6,129 bases of DNA, from assembly GCA_030607715.1 (NCBI GenBank), contig JAUWJM010000100.1:1-6129 (forward strand), in the 5' to 3' direction. Below, one piece after another: positions 1 to 6,129 of this stretch. This DNA comes from Candidatus Aerophobota bacterium. GTDB lineage: Bacteria > Aerophobota > Aerophobia > Aerophobales > B3-G15. The position numbers and the translations under genes were made by a program. The notes under the pieces are model-generated. The model ran no database searches. It was not told the origin of the DNA and worked only from the letters and a program-made list of their open reading frames with translations. Each line of letters starts with the position of its first letter. Position 1 is the stretch's first letter.

Positions 1-773
1 GCCTCTGATATAGCTGGTGCAGATCTTTTAATTAATGCCGGAGGTCCTCAGGCAATTGCTGCTCTTGCCTATGGTACTCAGATGATTCCCAGAGTAGATA
101 TAGTTGTAGGCCCGGGAAATATTTATGTTACCGGGGCTAAATCTTATTTAGCTTCCCTGGGAGAGGTTGGTATAGATTGTCCGGCTGGTCCCAGCGAGGT
201 TCTCATTATAGCTGATGATTCGGCTAATCCTACTTATATTGCCTGGGATATAATAGCTCAGGCTGAGCATGATGAGAATGCCTGCTCTGTTTTAGTGACT
301 AGTTCTGAAAAATTGGCCAGTAAAGTTTACAAAAGGCTAAAAAAATTGGTTCCTACTACATTGAGAAAAGCTATAATTCAGAGGTCACTGGACAGCTACG
401 GTGCTATTTTAATTGTTGATAGTATGGATGAGGCAATTCAATTTGGCAACAACTTTGCTCCTGAGCACCTGGAAATAATTACTGATAATCCTGATAAAAT
501 TTTATCTCAAATAAGAATGCTGGTTCTGTTTTTCTTGGTCCATTTTCTCCTGTAGCTGCTGGCGATTACTTTAGTGGGACAAATCACATCTTGCCTACAG
601 GCTCCTTAGCTAAATTCTTCTCCGGGCTTTCTGTAGAAACCTTTCTTAAAAGAATAACCTATCAGAAAATTTCTTCTGAAGCTTTAAAATTAATGGAAAA
701 AGATATTGCCAATCTTGCTAAGGAAGAGGGCTATCAGGCTCATCTTAGTTCCATCCAGGCTCGCCTTTCTTGA
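1..773 (+). pseudogene. hisD: Histidinol dehydrogenase (HisD), 5'-truncated by window edge and frameshifted
   Basis: HisD is the cytoplasmic zinc enzyme (EC 1.1.1.23) that oxidises L-histidinol to L-histidine in two NAD-dependent steps, the end of histidine biosynthesis. The reading frame is open from base 1, which lies a little before the middle of a usual ~430-residue HisD. Seen here: GGPQAIAALAYGT, GPGNIYVTGAK (GPGN at 109-120), AGPSEVLIIAD, QAEHD with the Gln and zinc-binding His (codons 259 and 268), and the PEHLE catalytic Glu-His pair (463-468). Near 514-518 one base is missing: frame 1 then runs to a stop at 553-555, while frame 3 from 516 continues the family sequence (NAGSVFLGPFSPVAAGDYF, then LPTGSLAKFFSGLSVETFLK) to TGA at 771-773. 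The remaining zinc ligands, Asp of GDY (564-566) and His of YQAH (741-743), lie after the shift, so the product as read would be inactive. A single-base sequencing or assembly error is as likely as true decay, because the downstream frame is intact. Family assignment is secure. Confidence 0.93.
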
Positions 774-798
774 TTGTTTTTTAGTATTTAGCTATTAT
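770..798 (+). promoter_or_regulatory. Possible promoter directly before the SprA-like gene
   Basis: TTGATT (770-775) and TATTAT (793-798) are separated by 17 bases and resemble the -35 and -10 boxes of a housekeeping sigma factor. Transcription would begin around base 805, at the ATG itself, giving a leaderless message. This would fit the lack of any purine-rich ribosome binding site before that ATG. The region is very AT-rich, so a chance match is quite possible, and transcription from upstream of hisD could also serve the gene. Confidence 0.3.
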
Positions 799-804
799 AA
801 AAAT

Positions 805-918
805 ATGAAAATAAAATTACCGAAATTATTTGGCCTGGCCATATTCCAGGGGGTTTCAGGGGGTATCCCCCTGATGGTACTGTTTTTGTTTTTCTTTACC
901 TTTTTGCCAGCTTACTCA
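805..918 (+). other. Signal-peptide coding region of the SprA-like protein
   Basis: Residues 1-38 have a lysine-rich start (MKIKLPK), a hydrophobic stretch and an AYS cleavage site before QGD. The peptide is longer than usual because residues 14-24 (FQGVSGGIPLM) are encoded by a GC-run palindrome. Leaving those 11 residues out would give an ordinary 27-residue signal peptide, MKIKLPKLFGLAI joined to VLFLFFFTFLPAYS. Export through Sec to the periplasm is the expected route. Confidence 0.8.
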
Positions 919-3900
919 CAGGGAGATCTCTGGGAAACAACCCAGAAAAAGTTTTACTCTGGTCCCTATGTTTATCGACTTTCCTCTGAGGGAAAAGAGG
1001 ATTTCTTCTCACCCCCTTCTTTTAAAGCAGGCATAATTGATACCGACCTTCCCTGGAAATCCCACCTTACAGTTAGGGGAAGGAAAACTATAGGAATAAA
1101 GTATACTCACTTTCACTACCTTAATCCCCAAACTCAAGAGCAAAAAGAAAAGTCAACCTCTACCACTGATATAGAACAAAAGCTCCAGGTAAAGGTAAAA
1201 GGAAAAATTGGAGATAGAATATCTGTAGATGTGGATTACGATGATACTCTTCCCCGCACTGAACAACAGAAAATTCATGTAACCTATAAAGGGGAAAAAA
1301 ATGAGCTTATTCAAGAAGTAGCTCTTGGAGATTTGACATTAGCTATTCCTAAGACTGAGTTTGTTTCTCATTCAGAAAGTGTCTTTGGTGCCAGAATTAG
1401 GGCTAAATGGAGAAATTTTTATCTGATGGGAATAGGTAGTGTAACTAAAGGGATCTCTGAAACTAAAACCTTTACTGGAAAAACTACTTTTGAAAAAAGG
1501 GATATTCCTGATACCGGTTATTTTAAAAAAAAGTATTTTAAGCTTTACTTTGATCAGGATTATCCTCCGGATGAATTTGGTAACCCTTCTTTTTCTTACA
1601 CCCCTGGAAGTGCTGAAATCTGGATAGATGATCAGGATAGAGCAAGCGATATATCAGGATTTACGGTAGAGATGACTGTGGAGCCTATTTCTGGAGATAT
1701 TCCTTATACAGGATGGTTTGACCGTCAGTATCTTGGCCAGGATTACTCTGTTAACTATGAGAGGGGAGTGATAAATTTTTATAAAAGCATAGGCGATCAA
1801 TTTGTTATTGCTGTTAAGTATAAGGATAAAGATGGTGACCCTCATCCAGATCCTGCAGCTCCTGATGGCTATGAATACCATATGATTAGAAAAGGTCCTG
1901 ATCCCCTTTATTATGAATATGAAATTGATAACCGCTATTATTTAGGTTCCCAAAGAATAAATCAGGATGATTTTATATTTAAAATTAAGGATTTATCAGG
2001 AAATGTTGTCTATGATTGGGCAACTCGAGATACTGAACCTTTTTCTTATGAGGTTGACATAGACTTTGATTTTGGCATAGCCAAGATTATCAATCCTACC
2101 TCTTCAGAGACTTACTATAGACCTTTCCCCGAGGCCTATTATCCTAATTATCTTCATCGTTATACCTTGCATACTGAGTTCTCTCACGCAATTGATGCTT
2201 ACTTTCTTCGTCCCGATGTTGTTCCTGGAAGCGAGAGAGTTTACCTTGATGAAAAACTCTTAGTTCGGGATGAGGATTATATAATTGATTACGCCTCTGG
2301 ATATCTTAGTTTTGTTGATCCCAGCCGAATAACTTCTACTACTAAAATAAAGGTAGATTATGAGTATTCACCTTTTTTTGGCGGTCAGGCTACTCTTTTA
2401 GGAGCAAGATTGGAGTTTATCCCGGATAAAGAGTTCCTTGGATTATCTAACTTTTATCTTGGCTCTACATTTCTTTCTCAATCTGCTACCAAAACTGCAG
2501 AAGTGCCAAAAGTTGATTCATCGCCGACATCTCAGGAAGTAATGGAGATAGATACTCATTTCAGCCTCCATCCCAATTTGGGTGGCAGATTCCCGATTGA
2601 TATTTCTTTTTCGGCAGAAATAGCTAAGTCCACCTTTAATCCTAACACATTTGGAAAGGCAATGTTGGAAGATTTTTCCTCAGCCAGAGTGGAAGATGAT
2701 TTTCCTCTGAATGAAGACAACTGGCATCTGTCGAGTAATCCGGGGCAAGATCCCTTAAAAAGGGATGAAATTAAAATTTCTGATACAAAAATAAAGGGAG
2801 ATGAGGTTAATCCAATATGGAGTAAGGATGAGATAACAGTTCTTGATTTAGCCTATGATTTTACCTCTGCCAGTTGGGATTCAGTAGTTTGCTCTCTTTC
2901 TCCTGTAGGTAAAGATTACACTAATATGAAATATCTTGAGATTTGGGTAAAGGAGATACCGACCGGAGCTACTGTTCATTTTGATTTAGGATTGGTAAGT
3001 GAGGATACTAATGATAATGGAGAACTTGATACCGAAGATAAAAATGGAGATGGTGTTTTAAATCCAGGAGAGGATACTAATGGTAATGGAAAGCTGGATA
3101 CCGAAGATCTTAATGGTAATGGAGTGCTGGACACAAAAGAAAATTTCTCTACTTATGATTTATTTGATTATGATCCCGAGGAACCTGATCCTTCTACTGG
3201 ATGGTTCAAATACACTATTCCTTTAAAAGATGCCGATAACTGGGATTTGGTGAAATTTTTAATTAAACATATTAGAATATGGATTACTGGCTCTGGAAAA
3301 GATACACTAAAATTTGCTAAAATTATTGTCTCCGGTAATCGTTGGGAGAAAAAGGATGTAGATGTTAGAGGGGTAAATAACTACGATGATATTGATTTTC
3401 CTGATCCACTTGAGGAAAGCTCTGAGTTTCGTAGTTACTATAGTGAAATGTATGGAACTACTAAAACCTCGGAGGGAAAGTATAGAAAGGTATCAGCTAT
3501 TTCCATATCAGGGGAAACCGGCTATATTCAAGAAACTTTCCTCGCCCCTAAGGATTTTTCTGACTATCGTCAAATTAATCTTTGGCTATATAGAGAATAC
3601 GGAGATGGAGAATTTTATCTTCATTTTGGCTCTGATGCAGATGTTAACTACTATGAGTATAGCTATTCTTTATCTTCTCAATCTACTAAAGTTTGGATAA
3701 ATATCCAAGTTCCCTTTCCTGACCTTACCTCTGTAGGAAATCCGTTTTTTAGCGATATAAACCAGGTAAGATTGGGAATAAGGGGGCTAGCCGCTCACAT
3801 ATATATAAATGATATATACTTAAGCAATGTTTGTAAAAAAGAGGGGCAGGCCCAGCATTATTCAGCGAAAGCAAATTTTTCAAAGTATTTATCCCTTACT

Positions 3901-5799
3901 GGCGAGCATAAAAAAGTTGATTCATCCTTTAATATAATAGGTTCATCTCCTACCAATCAAGAGCTTGAACTAAAACGCTGGGGAGCAAACCTCTCTCTTA
4001 TCTCTTTTTTGCCTGTCTTTTATGAAAATCTGGAAAAATCTACCCGGGATATGATTGTTGAGAAGACCACTCTCAAAGAAGGGGAAAAAACCAGCCAATT
4101 AGAAAAATCTGAAGTTTATAAAGCTGAGTTTAATCTTATCTCTTTTTTGCCCATTTCTTATGAAAATCTGGAAAAATCTACCGTTAAAAAGACTATTTTA
4201 GAAGAAGCGGAAAAAACCAGCCAATTAAAAAAATCTAAAGTTTACAAGGCAGAGTTTAATCTTATCTCTTTTTTGCCCATTGCTTATCAGTTATCAGAGG
4301 AGTCCCTTCATTCTGTAACTGAGGAAACTACTAATCTGAAGGAGGATAAAAAGTTAAAAGAAACTAAATCTTATAAAATTGGATTTCGTCTTCCTCCTTA
4401 CCCTGAGTTAATATTTGAGGGGTCCAATTCTCTTACCCGCTATCCCATCAGGGATAATCCGGAAAAAGTTACCGAGGATTCCCACAAGCTTTCCCTTGAT
4501 TACAAGATTCCTATTAAATTTTTTCTTCTGCCTACAGATATCTCTTCTTCCTATCAGTTGAGCACAACTAAAACTGAAATTGAATCTGAACCTTTTGTTA
4601 AAGATATAACTAAGAAGGGAAGTATTACTCTTCCCTTTCGCCCATCTAAAAACTTTAGCTTTGATGTGAGTTTTTCTCAAAGTGATACTACTCAAATTAC
4701 AAGTGATACTGCTCAAGCTAAAGGGGAAGAAAAGCCAAAATCCAGGGGAAAATCTCTTAGCGTCCATTCCAGACTTAGTCTTTTTCTACTCTCTCCCAAG
4801 CTAGAATACAAGGGAGGATGCACCGAGGATGATTTTTCCTCTACCGCTCCCTTTAAAAGAAAAGTATCCGCTAATTCCAAACTTTCCTTATCTCTTCCTT
4901 TTCGCTGGAAAACCTTCTTTAAAGGCCCTGAGATTCTTGAGAGCTTATCTTACTATACCAGTTACACTTTAGAGAAACAATTGATTTATGAAAATACCAC
5001 TACCCCTTTTGATTTTTTTAATCAGGTAGGATTAAAGGATATTCATCCCCAGGATGGGAATGAAAAGCTAAATCTTAAAAAAAAGAGTTTTTCTCTGCGT
5101 CAAACCTGTCAACCTTTTAATTTTTTAACCACTAACCTTGAATATGGAAATGTAGAAAGTGATGAAGTTAAAGAAGAAGCTCCTCTTTTTATAACGGTGA
5201 AAAGCTGGCCCGTGGGCAGCTTTAATTTTGATCTTAACTCTACTCCTTTAATTGATAGAGTTTCTGGTTATCTTTTTTCCTCCTCTCGCCTTTTGTTAAA
5301 ATATGCTAAAAAGGAGACAGTTAAGAGGGATATCTCTACTACTATTAATCACCAACCCTCCCTTGCCTGGAAAGTGGCATTTAAAAAACCAAAGAATCTT
5401 TCCTCTACCGTTACCTACGAATCTATCAGGGGTGAGGAGAAACTTTACGGGGAAGAGGGGAAAACTCAGAGTTTTTCCTCTAATTGTGGGTTAAAATTTG
5501 ACTATTATACCTATTTACCCTGGGGAGCAAAGATTCCTCTTATCAACCGAATAATAAATTTTAAAAATGAGATTCATCTTTCTACTTCCCTGTCCCGGGA
5601 GTTAAAACAAAAAGAGGTTGCTCTAAAAAAAACTGAGGATAACGAGACCTGGAAGCTTGCTGTTGACATTGCCTACAAGATGATGGAAAATATTAATATG
5701 AAATTAGGACTGGAGGGAGCTTACTTTCAGGATAGAGTAAAGGTAGGGGAGGATTATTACAGTTTGGGAGGCTCCATTTATGTAGAGATAAAATTTTAA
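805..5799 (+). CDS. SprA-like giant outer-membrane beta-barrel protein (type IX translocon family), 1664 aa
   Basis: In Bacteroidota, SprA forms the very large outer-membrane pore of the type IX secretion system. Start: ATG 805 opens directly onto a signal peptide (residues 1-38, hydrophobic core about 21-35, likely cleavage after AYS38). The frame is open further upstream, but only over hisD. Blocks resembling SprA, in order: GKIGDRISVDVDYDD from 133; a LGDLTLAIPKTEF block (174-186) followed by SVFGAR; SAEIWIDDQD around 270-277; DYSVNYERGVINF (313-325); DYIIDYASGYLSF ending at 503; FFGGQATLLGARLEF (524-538); LEDFSSARVEDDF then NWHLSS (621-644), matching the SprA 'DDFE...W.L.S' region; YLEIWVKE (710-717) with HFDLGLVSED (725-734); and FYLHFGSDADVNYYEYSYSL (937-956), matching the SprA 'RLGSD...NYYEYE' motif. 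From about 1065 to the end, alternating beta strands and charged loops end in SIYVEIKF, a typical outer-membrane C-terminus. It is far shorter than Bacteroidota SprA (around 2400 residues). No ribosome binding site is visible and hisD ends 31 bases upstream. Family membership is a recognition from motif order; the secretion role is inferred, since no partner genes are in view. An outer-membrane protein with another role remains possible. Confidence 0.8.
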   Translation: MKIKLPKLFGLAIFQGVSGGIPLMVLFLFFFTFLPAYSQGDLWETTQKKFYSGPYVYRLSSEGKEDFFSPPSFKAGIIDTDLPWKSHLTVRGRKTIGIKYTHFHYLNPQTQEQKEKSTSTTDIEQKLQVKVKGKIGDRISVDVDYDDTLPRTEQQKIHVTYKGEKNELIQEVALGDLTLAIPKTEFVSHSESVFGARIRAKWRNFYLMGIGSVTKGISETKTFTGKTTFEKRDIPDTGYFKKKYFKLYFDQDYPPDEFGNPSFSYTPGSAEIWIDDQDRASDISGFTVEMTVEPISGDIPYTGWFDRQYLGQDYSVNYERGVINFYKSIGDQFVIAVKYKDKDGDPHPDPAAPDGYEYHMIRKGPDPLYYEYEIDNRYYLGSQRINQDDFIFKIKDLSGNVVYDWATRDTEPFSYEVDIDFDFGIAKIINPTSSETYYRPFPEAYYPNYLHRYTLHTEFSHAIDAYFLRPDVVPGSERVYLDEKLLVRDEDYIIDYASGYLSFVDPSRITSTTKIKVDYEYSPFFGGQATLLGARLEFIPDKEFLGLSNFYLGSTFLSQSATKTAEVPKVDSSPTSQEVMEIDTHFSLHPNLGGRFPIDISFSAEIAKSTFNPNTFGKAMLEDFSSARVEDDFPLNEDNWHLSSNPGQDPLKRDEIKISDTKIKGDEVNPIWSKDEITVLDLAYDFTSASWDSVVCSLSPVGKDYTNMKYLEIWVKEIPTGATVHFDLGLVSEDTNDNGELDTEDKNGDGVLNPGEDTNGNGKLDTEDLNGNGVLDTKENFSTYDLFDYDPEEPDPSTGWFKYTIPLKDADNWDLVKFLIKHIRIWITGSGKDTLKFAKIIVSGNRWEKKDVDVRGVNNYDDIDFPDPLEESSEFRSYYSEMYGTTKTSEGKYRKVSAISISGETGYIQETFLAPKDFSDYRQINLWLYREYGDGEFYLHFGSDADVNYYEYSYSLSSQSTKVWINIQVPFPDLTSVGNPFFSDINQVRLGIRGLAAHIYINDIYLSNVCKKEGQAQHYSAKANFSKYLSLTGEHKKVDSSFNIIGSSPTNQELELKRWGANLSLISFLPVFYENLEKSTRDMIVEKTTLKEGEKTSQLEKSEVYKAEFNLISFLPISYENLEKSTVKKTILEEAEKTSQLKKSKVYKAEFNLISFLPIAYQLSEESLHSVTEETTNLKEDKKLKETKSYKIGFRLPPYPELIFEGSNSLTRYPIRDNPEKVTEDSHKLSLDYKIPIKFFLLPTDISSSYQLSTTKTEIESEPFVKDITKKGSITLPFRPSKNFSFDVSFSQSDTTQITSDTAQAKGEEKPKSRGKSLSVHSRLSLFLLSPKLEYKGGCTEDDFSSTAPFKRKVSANSKLSLSLPFRWKTFFKGPEILESLSYYTSYTLEKQLIYENTTTPFDFFNQVGLKDIHPQDGNEKLNLKKKSFSLRQTCQPFNFLTTNLEYGNVESDEVKEEAPLFITVKSWPVGSFNFDLNSTPLIDRVSGYLFSSSRLLLKYAKKETVKRDISTTINHQPSLAWKVAFKKPKNLSSTVTYESIRGEEKLYGEEGKTQSFSSNCGLKFDYYTYLPWGAKIPLINRIINFKNEIHLSTSLSRELKQKEVALKKTEDNETWKLAVDIAYKMMENINMKLGLEGAYFQDRVKVGEDYYSLGGSIYVEIKF
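844..876 (+). repeat. GC-run palindromic element inside the signal-peptide coding region
   Basis: CAGGGGGTTT (847-856) is followed at once by CAGGGGGTAT (857-866) and then CCCCCTGATGG. TCAGGGGG (856-863) and CCCCCTGA (867-874) form a perfect 8-bp stem with a 3-base loop, and the first CAGGGGG (847-853) can compete for the same CCCCCTG arm. The element keeps the reading frame (33 bases, 11 codons) and is strikingly G/C-rich against AT-rich surroundings. It looks like an inserted short palindromic repeat, but with a single copy in the window this cannot be shown. Confidence 0.6.
3001..3141 (+). repeat. Repeats encoding calcium-loop-like Asp/Asn-Gly motifs in the SprA-like protein
   Basis: Residues 733-779 contain four short acidic units: DTNDNGELDTED, KNGDGVLNPGED, DTNGNGKLDTED and LNGNGVLDTKE. 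The DNA repeats with a 69-base period: GAGGATACTAATG at 3001 recurs at 3070, and both copies continue to GATACCGAAGAT. The spacing of Asp, Asn and Gly resembles EF-hand-like, dockerin and thrombospondin type 3 calcium-binding loops. Calcium binding is inferred from this pattern only. The block directly follows HFDLGLVSED, the point where SprA proteins carry a variable acidic loop. Confidence 0.7.
3997..4386 (+). repeat. Tandem 46/42/42-codon repeats in the barrel region
   Basis: Three in-frame units start at 3997, 4135 and 4261, each opening with the identical 17 bases CTTATCTCTTTTTTGCC, which encode LISFLP. Unit 1 (residues 1065-1110) and unit 2 (1111-1152) share YENLEKST, EKTSQL and VYKAEFN almost exactly; unit 1 has four extra residues after the EKST motif. 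Unit 3 (1153-1194) keeps LISFLP and the strand ending SYKIGF but has diverged in its loop. Each unit looks like two beta strands joined by a long, highly charged loop, so this appears to be a recent duplication of a barrel hairpin. Confidence 0.8.
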
Positions 5800-5803
5800 A
5801 AAT

Positions 5804-5832
5804 TTGCAAAATCTTTCAATATTTGCTATAAT
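5804..5832 (+). promoter_or_regulatory. Strong sigma70-type promoter with extended -10
   Basis: TTGCAA (5804-5809) and a perfect TATAAT (5827-5832) are separated by exactly 17 bases, and TGC directly before the -10 box (5824-5826) makes an extended -10. Transcription would start near 5838-5841, leaving an untranslated leader of about 110 bases before the membrane-protein gene at 5950. The promoter begins five bases after the stop codon of the SprA-like gene, so the downstream gene is probably its own transcription unit. Confidence 0.75.
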
Positions 5833-5874
5833 TAAAACAAATGTTTAAATTTCCAGTCTCTTTACTGCATAAGC

Positions 5875-5892
5875 CGCAGGCTTTAGCCTGCG
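5875..5892 (+). repeat. Perfect inverted repeat in the leader of the downstream gene
   Basis: CGCAGGC (5875-5881) and GCCTGCG (5886-5892) form a 7-bp GC-rich stem around TTTA; the T and A at the loop edges can also pair. It lies in the predicted leader, about 57 bases before the start codon. The following TAAATATTTCTT is AT-rich but not a clean T-run, so it is a poor intrinsic terminator. It may instead be a dispersed palindromic repeat or a leader hairpin. Confidence 0.65.
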
Positions 5893-5914
5893 TAAATATT
5901 TCTTCCTTGGGTAG

Positions 5915-5932
5915 GGGAGTATCTCGCCTCCC
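5915..5932 (+). repeat. Second, weaker leader hairpin
   Basis: GGGAG (5915-5919 region) can pair with CTCCC (about 5928-5932) across an eight-base loop. It sits just upstream of the ribosome binding site of the following gene. The stem is only five base pairs, so its significance is doubtful on its own. Confidence 0.3.
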
Positions 5933-5936
5933 AATT

Positions 5937-5949
5937 GAAAGGTTAACCT
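5937..5949 (+). promoter_or_regulatory. Ribosome binding site within a 10-bp palindrome
   Basis: GAAAGG (5937-5942) lies seven bases before ATG 5950 and fixes that start. It overlaps AGGTTAACCT (5940-5949), a perfect 10-bp palindrome that abuts the start codon. The contrast with the SprA-like gene, which has no such site, is clear. Confidence 0.7.
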
Positions 5950-6129
5950 ATGGCAAAATACTACAGAAAAAAAACTATAAATAAAAAAACAGCTTTGCTT
6001 AGCAAAATAATCCAGGGTATCATCGTCTCTGTTGTAGTAGGAATCATCATCCTTGCCTTTAAATCCCGAATTACCAGCATCCCTATTGCTATGGGGGTTA
6101 TTGGAGCAGGTGCTCTAATTGTATCTTTA
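5950..6129 (+). CDS. N-terminus of a basic membrane protein of unknown function, cut by window edge
   Basis: Sixty residues are visible before the window ends. The first 19 are strongly basic (MAKYYRKKTINKKTALLSK), followed by two hydrophobic segments at about 20-37 (IIQGIIVSVVVGIIILAF) and 43-60, with a short loop KSRITS between them. This is a membrane hairpin with a positive N-terminus that should stay in the cytoplasm. It has no signal-peptidase site. The start is well supported by GAAAGG seven bases upstream and by a near-consensus promoter. I do not recognise the family. Some membrane-anchored Mrr-type nucleases begin with a basic stretch and two such helices, but nothing visible here proves that, and the informative part lies beyond the window. 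Confidence 0.7.
   Translation, partial: MAKYYRKKTINKKTALLSKIIQGIIVSVVVGIIILAFKSRITSIPIAMGVIGAGALIVSL

Noticed and set aside
508..525. Programmed frameshifting in hisD
   Set aside because: No slippery heptamer, stimulatory hairpin or internal Shine-Dalgarno-like sequence is visible at the site, and recoding is not known for HisD.
706..804. Upstream extension of the SprA-like frame starting at ATG 706
   Set aside because: It overlaps the conserved hisD C-terminus in another frame, encodes no family sequence, and would bury the obvious signal peptide that begins at 805.
774..804. Terminator between hisD and the SprA-like gene
   Set aside because: There is a T-run at 777-782 but no stem precedes it.
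1654..1881. Reverse-strand open frame of 75 codons
   Set aside because: It lies wholly antisense to the SprA-like gene, shows no recognisable motif, and has no sign of its own start signals.
3386..3700. Forward open frame of 104 codons
   Set aside because: It is an out-of-frame shadow over the well-conserved FGSDADVNYYEY region of the SprA-like gene.
4408..4767. Reverse-strand open frame of 119 codons
   Set aside because: It is antisense to the barrel region. Its Phe, Lys and Ser richness follows from the complementary codon use and it shows no domain.
5303..5494. Forward open frame of 63 codons
   Set aside because: It is an out-of-frame shadow inside the barrel strands, with no supporting signals.
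5875..5905. Intrinsic terminator for the SprA-like gene
   Set aside because: The stem is followed by TAAATATTTCTT rather than a clear T-run, and it lies downstream of the next gene's promoter, where a strong terminator would block that gene.

Overview
The window is AT-rich (roughly 35-40 % GC by eye), all its genes are on the + strand, and it encodes a very large outer-membrane beta-barrel protein, so the source is a diderm bacterium. The large protein belongs to the SprA family, best known from Bacteroidota. It is much shorter than Bacteroidota SprA, which suggests a more distant lineage, such as another FCB phylum or an uncultivated candidate phylum. The sequence alone does not settle this.

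Layout. (1) Bases 1-773 hold the C-terminal part of histidinol dehydrogenase, hisD. The 5' end is cut by the window edge, and one base is missing near 514-518, so the last 85 residues, including two zinc ligands, are in another frame. (2) After a 31-base gap with no ribosome binding site, bases 805-5799 encode a 1664-residue exported protein. It carries the SprA block order: signal peptide, N-terminal SprA-type beta domains, carbohydrate-module-like segments, then a long beta-strand-rich C-terminal half ending in a terminal Phe. Three local features stand out: a GC-run palindrome inside the signal-peptide coding region, acidic Asn/Asp-Gly repeats resembling calcium-binding loops, and a tandemly duplicated 42-46-residue barrel unit. 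(3) Bases 5800-5949 are intergenic, with a near-consensus extended -10 promoter, a strong inverted repeat and a clear ribosome binding site. (4) Bases 5950-6129 are the start of a small basic membrane protein, cut by the window edge.

How the parts relate. In Bacteroidota, SprA is the outer-membrane translocon of the type IX secretion system. The protein here probably forms a giant outer-membrane pore or export channel, but no other type IX component lies in the window, so that role is inferred from family resemblance. hisD and the SprA-like gene are close and co-directional without a visible terminator, so they may be co-transcribed, but they share no obvious function. The last gene has its own promoter and is a separate transcription unit. 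The main point of interest is the compact SprA-like protein with its lineage-specific insertions.
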